Positions 33,901 to 45,867 of a DNA stretch of 64,000 bases are shown piece by piece. A program made the translations under genes and the position numbers. The notes beneath the pieces are model-generated. The model saw only the letters and a list, made by a program, of their open reading frames with translations. It made no database searches and had not been told where the DNA came from. The stretch's first letter is position 1. Every line of letters starts with the position of its first letter. Origin of the DNA: Plazaster borealis (Eukaryota > Echinodermata > Asteroidea > Forcipulatida > Labidiasteridae). Where the stretch lies: contig CM037476.1 of NCBI GenBank assembly GCA_021014325.1, positions 14,048,827 to 14,112,826 on the forward strand, read 5' to 3'.

Positions 33901-35449
33901 TTTTAGTACAAGCCACTTGAGGCTGTTATGGTCTCTAAAGGGTGAAGCCAATAATATGGTCTTTTGAGTACAAGCCACTTGAGGTTGTAATGGTCTCTAA
34001 AGAGTGAAGCCTAAGTACAAGCCATTTGCGGCTGTTATGGTCTCAAAAGGATAAAGCCAAAAATATGGGCATTTTATTTCAAACCACTTGCGACTGTTAC
34101 GGTCTCTCATTTTAGTCTAAAACACTTGCGATTGTTACGTCTCTCATATTAGTTTAAGCCACTTGGGGCTGTTACGGTCTCTCATTTTAGTTTAGCCACT
34201 TGCGCCTGTTACGGTCTCTCATTTTAGTTTAAGCCACTTGTGGCAGTTAACGTTTCTCATTTTAGTTTAAGCCACTTGCGGCTATTGTGATCTCTAAAGA
34301 GTGAAGCCAATAATAAGGTCATTTTAGTTTAAGCCACCTTTTGGCCATTTTGGTCTATAAGGGTGAATACCAATACTATAATAAGGTCATTTTAGTCCAA
34401 TCCACTTGCGGCTATTATGGTCTCTAAAGAGTGAAGCCACAAAAATTGGCATTTTAGTACAAGCCCCTTGCGGCTGTTTTGGTCTCTCATTTTAGTTTAA
34501 GCCACTTGTGACTGTTACGGTTCCTCATTTTAGTTCAAGCCACTTGCGGCTGTTACGGTCTCTCATTTTAGTTTAAGCCACTTGCGGCTGTTACGGTCTC
34601 TCATTTTAGTTTAAGCCATTTGCGGCTATTACGGTCTCTAATTTTAGGTTAAGGCACTTGTGACTGTAGGTCTCTCATATAAGTTTAAGCCACTTGCGAC
34701 TGTTACGGTCTCTCAAGGATAAAGCCAATAATATGGGCATTTTAGTTCAAGCCACTTGTGGCTGTTACGGTCTCTTATTTTAGTTTAAGCCACTTGCGGT
34801 TGTTACGGTCCCTAATTTTAGTTTAAGCCACTTACACTGTTATGGTCCCTCATTTTAGTTTGAGCCACTTGCGGCTGTTACGGTCTCTCATACTTGCAGC
34901 TGCTACGGTCTCTCATTCTAGTTTAATCCACTTGCAGCTGTTACGGTGTCTCCAGACGGAATTTTAGTACAAGCCACTTGCTATGTTATTGACCTTAAAA
35001 GGTGAAGCCAATACCAAGGCGTTTTAGTTTAAGTCACTCTCTGGCCATTATGTTCACTAAAGAGTGAAGCCAATTATGGGCATTTGAGAACAAGCCACTT
35101 GCTCTAAAGGGAGAAGCCATATGGTCATTTTAGTACCAGCCACTTGCCGCTGTTATGGTCTCTCATTTTAGTTTAAGCCACTTGTGACTGTTACGGTCTC
35201 TCATTTTAGTTTGAGCCACTTGCGGCTGTTACGGTATCTCATTTTAGTTTAAGCCACTTGTGACTGTTACGGTCTCTCATTTTAGTTTAAGCCACTTGCA
35301 GCTGTTACGGTCTCTCATTTTAGTTTAATCCACTTGCGGCTGTTAAAGCGTCTCAAGGGTGAAGCTAATCAGACAGAATTTTAGTACAAGCCACTTGCTC
35401 TGTTATTGACCTTAAAAGGTAAAGCCAATACTAACGCTCTTTAGTTTAA

Positions 35450-35817
35450 AGGCATCGTACACGTTTGGTAATTACTCAAAATATATATTAGCATAAAAAC
35501 TGACTTGGTAACGAGCAACAGAGAGCTGTTGTTAGTATAAAACATTGTGAGAAACGACTCCCTCTGAAGTAACGTAGTTTTTGAAAAAGAGGTAATTTTT
35601 CACTAAAATAATAAAAGACTTCTAGCTAGAAGTCTTTTATTCCTAACTGAAAGCACACAAATTTGTACAACAAGGGTGTTTTTTCTTTCGTCATTTTCTT
35701 GCAACTTCGATGACCAATTGAGCCCAAATTTTCACAGGCTTGTTATTTTATGCATATGTTGGGATACACGAAGTGAGAACACTGGTCTTTGACAATTACC
35801 AAACGTGTACGATGCCT
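35450..35817 (-). mobile_element. TTAA-type MITE, family A, copy 3 in satellite
   Basis: A 368-bp element at TTAA (35446-35449, 35818-35821) with perfect AGGCATCGTACACGTTTGGT ends, opposite in orientation to copies 1 and 2. The central palindrome core is CTTCTAGCTAGAAG, two bases different from copies 1-2. It splits the satellite word TTTTAGTTTAAGTCACACTC at its TTAA; uninterrupted versions of that word are at about 31453, 31843 and 33598. Confidence 0.93.
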
Positions 35818-38800
35818 TTAAGTCACACTCTGGCCATTATGTTCACTAAAGAGTGAAGCCAATTATGGGCATTTGAGAACAAGGCACTTGAGGCTGTTAT
35901 GGTCTCCAAAGGGAGAAGCCATATGGGCAATTTAGTACAAGCCACTTGCGGCCGTTATGGTATCTAAAGGATAAACCCAATAATATGGGCATTTCAGTAC
36001 AAGCCATTTGGGGTTGTTATGGTCACTAAATTGTGAGGCCAATAATATGGGCATTTTAATACAAGCCACTTGAGGCTGTTATGGTCTTTAAAGGGCGAGG
36101 CCAATAATATGGGCTTTTGAGTACAAGCCACTTGAGGCTGTAATGGTCTCTAAAATGTGAAGCCTAAGTACAAGCCTTGAGGCTGTTATGGTCTCAAAAG
36201 GATAAAGCCAAAAATATGGGCATTTTATTTCAAACCACTTGCGGCTGTTATGGTCCCTAAAGAGTGAAGCCAAAAATATATTGGCATTTTAATACAAGTC
36301 ACTTGCGGCTGTTACATTCTCTCATTTTAGTCTAAGACACTTGCGATTGTTACCGTCTCTCATTTTAGTTTAAGCCACTTGGGGCTGTTACGGTCTCTCA
36401 TTTTAGTTCAGCCACTTGCGCCTGTTACGGTCTCTCATTTTAGTTTAAGCCACTTGCGGCTGTTGTGATCTCTAAAGAGTGAAGCCAATAATTAGGTCAT
36501 TTTAGTTTAAGCCACCTTTTGGCCATTTTGGTCTATAAGGGTGAATACCAATACTATAATAAGGTCATTTTCGTCCAATCCACTTGCGGCTATTATGGTC
36601 TCTAAAGAGTAAAGCCACAAAAATTGGCATTTTAGTACAAGCCCCTTGCGGCTGTTACGGTCTCTCATTTTAGTTTAAGCCACTTGTGACTGTTACGGTT
36701 CCTCATTTTAGTTCAAGCCACTTGCGGCTGTTACGGTCTCTCATTTTAGTTTAAGCCACTTGCGGCTGTTATGTCTCTCATTTTAGTTTAAGCCATTTGC
36801 GGCTATTACGGTCTCTAATTTTAGGTTAAGCCACTTGTGACTGTAGGTCTCTCATATAAGTTTAAGCCACTTGCGACTGTTAGGTCTCTCAAGGATAAAG
36901 CCAATAATATGGGCATTTTAGTTCAGGCCACTTGTGGCTGTTACGGTCTCTCATTTTTAGTTTAAGCCACTTGCGGTTGTTACGGTCCCTAATTTTAGAT
37001 TAAGCCACTTACACTGTTTCGGTCCCTCATTTTGAGTTTGAGCCACTTGCGGCTGTTACGGTGTCTCATTTTAGTTTAAGCCAATTGCAGCTGTTACAGT
37101 CTCTCATAATAGTTTAAGCCACTTGCAGCTGCTACGGTCTCTCATTCTAGTTTAATCCACTTGCGGCTGTTACGGTGTCTCCAGACGGAATTTTAGTACA
37201 AGCCACTTGCTCTGTTATTGACCTTAAAAGGTGAAGCCAATACCAAGGCGTTTTAGTTTAAGTCACTCTCTGGCCATTATGTTCACTAAAGAGTGAAGCC
37301 AATTATGGGCATTTGAGAACAGCCACTTGCTCTAAAGGGTGAAGCCATATGGTCATTTTAGTTTAAGCCACTTGTGACTGTTACGGTCTCTCATTTTAGT
37401 TTAAGCCACTTGCGGCTGTTGCGGTCTCTAATTTTAGTTTAAGCCACTTGTGACTGTTACGGTCTCTCATTTTGGTTTGAGCCACTTGCGGCTGTTACGG
37501 TCTCTCATTTTAGTTTAAGCCACTTGTGACTGTTACGGTCTCTCATTTTAGTTGAAGCCACTTGCAGCTGTTACGGTCTCTCATTTTAGTTTAATCCACT
37601 TACGGCTGTTAAAGTGTCTCAAGGGTGAAGCCAATCAGACGGAATTTTAGTACAAGCCACTTGCTCTGTTATTGACCTTAAAGGGTAAAGCCATTACCAA
37701 GGTATTTTTGTTTAAGTCACACTCTGGCCATTATGTTCACTAAAGAGTGAAGCCAATTATGGGCATTTGAGAACAAGCCACTTGAGGCTGTTATGGTCTC
37801 CAAAGGGAGAAGCCATATGGGCATTTAAGTACAAGCCACTTGCTGCTGTTATGGTATCTAAAGGATAAAGCCAATAATATGGGCATTTCAGTACAAGCCA
37901 TTTGGGGTTGTTATGGTCACTAAATTGTGAGGCCAATAATATGGGCATTTTAGTACAAGCCACTTGAGGCTGTTATGGTCTTTAAAGGGCGAGGCCAATA
38001 ATATGGGCTTTTGAGTACAAGCCACTTGAGGCTGTAATGGTCTCTAAAATGTGAAGCCTAAGTACAAGCCTTGAGGCTGTTATGGTCTCAAAAGGATAAA
38101 GCCAAAAATATGGGCATTTTATTTCAAACCACTTGCGGCTGTTATGGTCCCTAAAGAGTGAAGCCTAAAACATATTGGCATTTTAATACAAGCCATTTGC
38201 GGCTGTTACATTCTCTCATTTTAGTCTAAGACACTTGCGATTGTTACCGTCTCTCATTTTAGTTCAGCCACTTGCGCCTGTTACGGTCTCTCATTTTAGT
38301 TTAAGCCACTTGTGGCAGTTAACGTCTTTCATTTTAGTTTAAGCCACTTGCGGCTGTTGTGATCTCTAAAGAGTGAAGCCACAAAAATGGGCATTTTAGT
38401 AGAAGCCACTTGCGGCTGTTACGGTCTCTCATTTTAGTTTAAGCCACTTGTGACTGTTACGGTGTCTCATTTTAGTTTAAGCCATTTGCGGCTGTTACGG
38501 TCTCTCATTTTAGTTTAAGCCACTTGCGGCTGTTACGGTCTCTAATTTTAGTTTAAGCCATTTGCAGCTGTTACGGTCTCTCATACTTGCAGCTGCTACG
38601 GTCTCTCATTCTAGTTTAATCCACTTGCAGCTGTTACGGTGTCTCCAGACGGAATTTTAGTACAAGCCACTTGCTATGTTATTGACCTTAAAAGGTGAAG
38701 CCAATACCAAGGCGTTTTAGTTTAAGTCACTCTCTGGCCATTATGTTCACTAAAGAGTGAAGCCAATTATGGGCATTTGAGAACAAGCCATGCTCTAAAG

Positions 38801-39140
38801 GGAGAAGCCATATGGTCATTTTAGTACCAGCCACTTGCCGCTGTTATGGTCTCTCATTTTAGTTTAAGCCACTTGTGACTGTTACGGTCTCTCATTTTAG
38901 TTTGAGCCACTTGCGGCTGTTACGGTATCTCATTTTAGTTTAAGCCACTTGTGACTGTTACGGTCTCTCATTTTAGTTTAAGCCACTTGCAGCTGTTACG
39001 GTCTCTCATTTTAGTTTAATCCACTTGCGGCTGTTAAAGTGTCTCAAGGGTGAAGCTAATCAGACAGAATTTTAGTACAAGCCACTTGCTCTGTTATTGA
39101 CCTTAAAAGGTAAAGCCAATACTAACGCTTTTTAGTTTAA

Positions 39141-39508
39141 AGGCATCGTACACGTTTGGTAATTACTCAAAATATATATTAGCATAAAAACTGACTTGGT
39201 AACGAGCAACAGAGAGCTGTTGTTAGTATAAAACATTGTGAGAAACGACTCCCTCTGAAGTAACGTAGTTTTTGAAAAAGAGGTAATTTTTCACTAAAAT
39301 AATAAAAGACTTCTAGCTAGAAGTCTTTTATTCCTAACTGAAAGCACACAAATTTGTACAACAAGGGTGTTTTTTCTTTCGTCATTTTCTTGCAACTTCG
39401 ATGACCAATTGAGCCCAAATTTTCACAGGCTTGTTATTTTATGCATATGTTGGGATACACGAAGTGAGAACACTGGTCTTTGACAATTACCAAACGTGTA
39501 CGATGCCT
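39141..39508 (-). mobile_element. TTAA-type MITE, family A, copy 4 in satellite
   Basis: Same position in the higher-order unit and nearly the same sequence as the element at 35450, 3,691 bp further on. Both carry the same central palindrome and the same flanking satellite on each side, so this copy arose by duplication of satellite plus element, not by a new insertion. Confidence 0.93.
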
Positions 39509-42500
39509 TTAAGTCACACTCTGGCCATTATGTTCACTAAAGAGTGAAGCCAATTATGGGCATTTGAGAACAAGGCACTTGAGGCTGTTATGGTCTCCAA
39601 AGGGAGAAGCCATATGGGCAATTTAGTACAAGCCACTTGCAGGCTGTTATGGTATCTAAAGGATAAACCCAATAATATGGGCATTTCAGTACAAACCATT
39701 TGGGGTTGTTATGGTCACTAAATTGTGAGGCCAATAATATGGGCATTTTAGTACAAGCCACTTGAGGCTGTTATGGTCTTTAAAGGGCGAGGCCAATAAT
39801 ATGGGCTTTTGAGTACAAGCCACTTGAGGCTGTAATGGTCTCTAAAATGTGAAGCCTAAGTACAAGCCTTGAGGCTGTTATGGTCTCAAAAGGATAAAGC
39901 CAAAAATATGGGCATTTTATTTCAAACCACTTGCGGCTGTTATGGTCCCTAAAGAGTGAAGCCAAAAATATATTGGCATTTTAATACAAGCCACTTGCGG
40001 CTGTTACATTCTCTCATTTTAGTCTAAGACACTTGCGATTGTTACCGTCTCTCATTTTAGTTTAAGCCACTTGGGGCTGTTACGGTCTCTCATTTTAGTT
40101 CAGCCACTTGCGCCTGTTACGGTCTCTCATTTTAGTTTAAGCCACTTGTGGCAGTTAACGTCTCTCATTTTAGTTTAAGCCACTTGCGGCTGTTGTGATC
40201 TCTAAAGAGTGAAGCCAATAATTAGGTCATTTTAGTTTAAGCCACCTTTTGGCCATTTTGGTCTATAAGGGTGAATACCAATACTATAATAAGGTCATTT
40301 TCGTCCAATCCACTTGCGGCTATTATGGTCTCTAAAGAGTAAAGCCACAAAAATTGGCATTTTACTACAAGCCCCTTGCGGCTGTTACGGTCTCTCATTT
40401 TAGTTTAAGCCACTTGTGACTGTTACGGTTCCTCATTTTAGTTCAAGCCACTTGCGGCTGTTACGGTCTCTCATTTTAGTTTAAGCCACTTGCGGCTGTT
40501 ACGGTCTCTCATTTTAGTTTAAGCCATTTGCGGCTATTACGGTCTCTAATTTTAGGTTAAGCCACTTGTGACTGTAGGTCTCTCATATAAGTTTAAGCCA
40601 CTTGCGACTGTTACGGTCTCTCAAGGATAAAGCCAATAATATGGGCATTTTAGTTCAAGCCACTTGTGGCTGTTACGGTCTCTCATTTTTAGTTTAAGCC
40701 ACTTGCGGTTGTTACGGTCCCTAATTTTAGATTAAGCCACTTACACTGTTTCGGTCCCTCATTTTGAGTTTGAGCCACTTGCGGCTGTTACGGTGTCTCA
40801 TTTTAGTTTAAGCCAATTGCAGCTGTTACAGTCTCTCATAATAGTTTAAGCCACTTGCAGCTGCTACGGTCTCTCATTCTAGTTTAATCCACTTGCGGCT
40901 GTTACGGTGTCTCCAGACGGAATTTTAGTACAAGCCACTTGCTCTGTTATTGACCTTAAAAGGTGAAGCCAATACCAAGGCGTTTTAGTTTAAGTCACTC
41001 TCTGGCCATTATGTTCACTAAAGAGTGAAGCCAATTATGGGCATTTGAGAACAGCCACTTGCTCTAAAGGGTGAAGCCATATGGTCATTTTAGTTTGAGC
41101 CACTTGTGACTGTTACGGTCTCTCATTTTAGTTTAAGCCACTTGCGGCTGTTGCGGTCTCTAATTTTAGTTTAAGCCACTTGTGACTGTTACGGTCTCTC
41201 ATTTTGGTTTGAGCCACTTGCGGCTGTTACGGTCTCTCATTTTAGTTTAAGCCACTTGTGACTGTTACGGTCTCTCATTTTAGTTGAAGCCACTTGCAGC
41301 TGTTACGGTCTCTCATTTTAGTTTAATCCACTTACGGCTGTTAAAGTGTCTCAAGGGTGAAGCCAATCAGACGGAATTTTAGTACAAGCCACTTGCTCTG
41401 TTATTGACCTTAAAAGGTAAAGCCATTACCAAGGCATTTTTGTTTAAGTCACACTCTGGCCATTATGTTCACTAAAGAGTGAAGCCAATTATGGGCATTT
41501 GAGAACAAGCCACTTGAGGCTGTTATGGTCTCCAAAGGGAGAAGCCATATGGGCATTTAAGTACAAGCCACTTGCTGCTGTTATGGTATCTAAAGGATAA
41601 AGCCAATAATATGGGCATTTCAGTACAAGCCGTTTGGGGTTGTTATGGTCACTAAATTGTGAGGCCAATAATATGGGCATTTTAGTACAAGCCACTTGAG
41701 GCTGTTATGGTCTTTAAAGGGCGAGGCCAATAATATGGGCTTTTGAGTACAAGCCACTTGAGGCTGTAATGGTCTCTAAAATGTGAAGCCTAAGTACAAG
41801 CCTTGAGGCTGTTATGGTCTCAAAAGGATAAAGCCAAAAATATGGGCATTTTATTTCAAACCACTTGCGGCTGTTATGGTCCCTAAAGAGTGAAGCCAAA
41901 AACATATTGGCATTTTAATACAAGCCATTTGCGGCTGTTACATTCTCTCATTTTAGTCTAAGACACTTGCGATTGTTACCGTCTCTCATTTTAGTTCAGC
42001 CACTTGCGCCTGTTACGGTCTCTCATTTTAGTTTAAACCACTTGTGGCAGTTAACGTCTTTCATTTTAGTTTAAGCCACTTGCGGCTGTTGTGATCTCTA
42101 AAGAGTGAAGCCACAAAAATGGGCATTTTAGTAGAAGCCACTTGCGGCTGTTACGGTCTCTCATTTTAGTTTAAGCCACTTGTGACTGTTACGGTGTCTC
42201 ATTTTAGTTTAATCCACTTGCGGCTGTTACGGTCTCTCATTTTAGTTTAAGCCACTTGCGGCTGTTACGGTCTCTAATTTTAGTTTAAGCCATTTGCGGC
42301 TGTTAAGGTCTCTAATTCTAGGTTAAGCCACTTGTGACTGTAGGTATCTCATATAAGTTTAAGCCACTTGCGACTGTTACGGTCTCTCAAGGGTGAAGCC
42401 GATAACATGGGCATTTTAGTACAAGCCATTTGCGGCTGTTATGGTCTCTAAAGGATAAAGCCAATAATATGGGCATTTTAGTTCAAGCCACTTGCGGCTG

Positions 42501-42519
42501 TTACGGTCTCTCAATTTAG

Positions 42520-43397
42520 TTTAAGCCACTTGCGGCTGTTACGGTCTCTAATTTTAGTTTAAGCAACTTACACTGTTACGGTCCCTCATTTTAGTTTGAG
42601 CCACTTGCCGCTGTTACGGTGTCTCATTTTAGTTTAAGCCACTTGCAGCTGTTACGGTCTCTCATTTTAGTTTAATCCACTTGCGGCTGTTACGGTGTCT
42701 CCAGACGGAATTTTAGTACAAGCCAATTGCTCTATTATTGACCTTAAAAGGTGAAGCCAATACCAAGGCGTTTTAGTTTTAGTCACTCTCTGGCCATAAT
42801 GTTCACTAAAGAGTGAAGCCAATTATGGGCATTTGAGAACAAGCCACTTGCTATCAAGGGAGAAGCCATATGGTCATTTTAGTACAAGCCACTTGCGGCT
42901 GTTATGGTCTCTCATTTTAGTTTCAGCCACTTGTGACTGTTACGGTCTCTCATTTTAGTTTAAGCCACTTGCGGCTGTTACGGTCTCTAATTTTAGTTTA
43001 AGCAACTTACACTGTTACGGTCCCTCATTTTAGTTTGAGCCACTTGCCGCTGTTACGGTGTCTCATTTTAGTTTAAGCCACTTGCAGCTGTTACGGTCTC
43101 TCATTTTAGTTTAATCCACTTGCGGCTGTTACGGTGTCTCCAGACGGAATTTTAGTACAAGCCAATTGCTCTATTATTGACCTTAAAAGGTGAAGCCAAT
43201 ACCAAGGCGTTTTAGTTTTAGTCACTCTCTGGCCATAATGTTCACTAAAGAGTGAAGCCAATTATGGGCATTTGAGAACAAGCCACTTGCTCTCAAGGGA
43301 GAAGCCATATGGTCATTTTAGTACAAGCCACTTGCGGCTGTTATGGTCTCTCATTTTAGTTTCAGCCACTTGTGACTGTTACGGTCTCTCATTTTAG
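42520..43397. repeat. 439-bp recent tandem duplication in the satellite
   Basis: The variant AAGCAACTTACACTGTTACG occurs at 42561 and 43000, and the surrounding monomers repeat in identical order at that 439-bp offset, including the rare TTGCTCTATTATTGACC and TAGTTTTAGTCACTCTCTGG variants. It helps to lengthen this higher-order unit from about 1.9 to 2.27 kb. Confidence 0.85.
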
Positions 43398-45500
43398 TTT
43401 AAGCCACTTGCGGCTGTTACGGTCTCTAATTTTAGTTTAAGCCACTTGTGACTGTTACGGTCTCTAATTTTAGTTTGAGCCACTTGCGGCTGTTACGGTC
43501 TCTCATTTTAGTTTAAGCCACTTGTGACTGTTACGGTCTCTCATTTTAGTTTAAGCCACTTGCAGCTGTTACGGTCTCTCATTTTAGTTTAATCCACTTA
43601 CGGCTGTTACAGTGTCTCAAGGGTGAAGCCAATCAGACGGAATTTTAGTACAAGCCACTTGCTCTGTTATTGACCTTAGAAGGTAAAGCCAATACCAAGG
43701 CATTTTTGTTCAAGTCACACTCTGGCCATTATGTTCACTAAAGAGTGAAGCCAATTATGGGCATTTGAGAACAAGCCACTTGAGGCTGTTATGGTCTCCA
43801 AAGGGAGAAGCCATATGGGCATTTTAGTACAAGCCACTTGCTGCTGTTATGGTATCTAAAGGATGAAGCCAATAATATGGGCATTTCAGTACAAGCCATT
43901 TGGGGTTGTTATGGTCACTAAATTGTGAGGCCAATAATATGGGCATTTTAGTACAAGCCACTTGAGGCTGTTATGGTCTTTAAAGGGCGAGGCCAATAAT
44001 ATGGGCTTTTGAGTACAAGCCACTTGAGGCTGTAATGGTCTCTAAAATGTGAAGCCTAAGTACAAGCCTTGAGGCTGTTATGGTCTCAAAAGGATAAAGC
44101 CAAAAATAAGGGCATTTTATTTCAAACCACTTGCGGCTGTTATGGTCCCTAAAGAGTGAAGCCAAAAATTAATTGGCATTTTAATACAAGCCATTTGCGG
44201 CTGTTACATTCTCTCAATTTAGTCTAAGACACTTGTGATTGTTACCGTCTCTCATTTTAGTTCAGCCACTTGCGCCTGTTACGGTCTCTCATTTTAGTTT
44301 AAGCCACTTGTGGCAGTTAACGTCTCTCATTTTAGTTTAAGCCACTTGCGGCTGTTGTGATCTCTAAAGAGTGAAGCCACAAAAATGGGCATTTTAGTAG
44401 AAGCCACTTGCGGCTGTTACGGTCTCTCATTTTAGTTTAAGCCACTTGTGACTGTTACGGTCTCTCATTTTAGTTTAAGCCACTTGCGGCTGTTACGGTC
44501 TCTCATTTTAGTTTAAGCCACTTGCGGCTGTTACGGTCTCTCATTTTAGTTTAAGCCATTTGCGGCTGTTACGGTCTCTAATTTTAGGTTAAGCCACTTG
44601 TGACTGTAGGTCTCTCATATAAGTTTCAGCCACTTGCGACTGTTACGGTCTCTCAAGGGTGAAGCCGATAACATGGGCATTTTAGTACAAGCCATTTGCG
44701 GCTGTTATGGTCTCTAAAGGATAAAGCCAATAATATGGGCATTTTAGTTCAAGCCACTTGTGGCTGTTACGGTCTCTCAATTTAGTTTAAGCCACTTGCG
44801 GCTGTTACGGTCTCTAATTTTAATTTAAGCCACTTACACTGTTACGGTCCCTCATTTTAGTTTGAGCCACTTGCGGCTGTTACGGTGTCTCATTTTAGTT
44901 TAAGCCACTTGCAGCTGTTACAGTCTCTCATAATAGTTTAAGCCACTTGAAGCTGCTACGGTCTCTCATTCTAGTTTAATCCACTTGCGGCTGTTAGTGT
45001 CTCCAGACGGAATTTTAGTACAAGCCACTTGCTCTGTTATTGACCTTAAAAGGTGAAGCCAATACCAAGGCGTTTTAGTTTTAGTCACTCTCTGGCCATT
45101 ATATTCACTAAAGAGTGAAGCCAATTATGGGCATTTGAGAACAAGCCACTTCCTCTAAAGGGAGAAGCCATATGGTCATTTTAGTACCAGCCACTTGCCG
45201 CTGTTATGGTCTCTTATTTTAGTTTAAGCCACTTGTGACTGTTACGGTCTCTCATTTTAGTTTGAGCCACTTGCAGCTGTTACGGTCTCTCATTTTAGTT
45301 TAAGCCACTTGTGACTGTTACGGTCTCTCATTTTAGTTGAAGCCACTTGCAGCTGTTACGGTCTCTCATTTTAGTTTAATCCACTTGCGGCTGTTAAAGT
45401 GTCTCAAGGGTGAAGCTAATCAGACAGAATTTTAGTACAAGCCACTTGCTCTGTTATTGACCTTAAAAGGTAAAGCCAATACCAATGCTTTTTAGTTTAA

Positions 45501-45867
45501 AGGCATCGTTCACGTTTGGTAATTACTCAAAATATATATTAGCATAAAAACTGACTTGGTAACGAGCAACAGAGAGCTGTTGATAGTATAAAACATTGTG
45601 AGAAACGACTCCCTTTGAAGTAACGTAGTTTTTGAAAAAGAGGTAATTTTTCACTAAAATAATAAAAGACTTCTAGCTAGAAGTCTTTTATTCCTAACTG
45701 AAAGCACACAAATTTGTACAACAAGGGTGTTTTTTCTTTCGTCATTTTCTTGCAACTTTGATGACCAATTGAGCCAAATTTTCACAGGCTTGTTATTTTA
45801 TGCATATGTTGGGATACACGAAGTGAGAACACTGGTCTTTGACAATTACCAAACGTGTACGATGCCT
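45501..45867 (-). mobile_element. TTAA-type MITE, family A, copy 5 in satellite
   Basis: Third satellite-borne copy, 6,360 bp after copy 4, in the same satellite context (TTTTTAGTTTAA before, GTCACACTCTGGCC after). It shows private changes such as GGCATCGTTC at the end and a missing C in GAGCCAAATT, so it separated from the other two earlier or has drifted since. Confidence 0.92.
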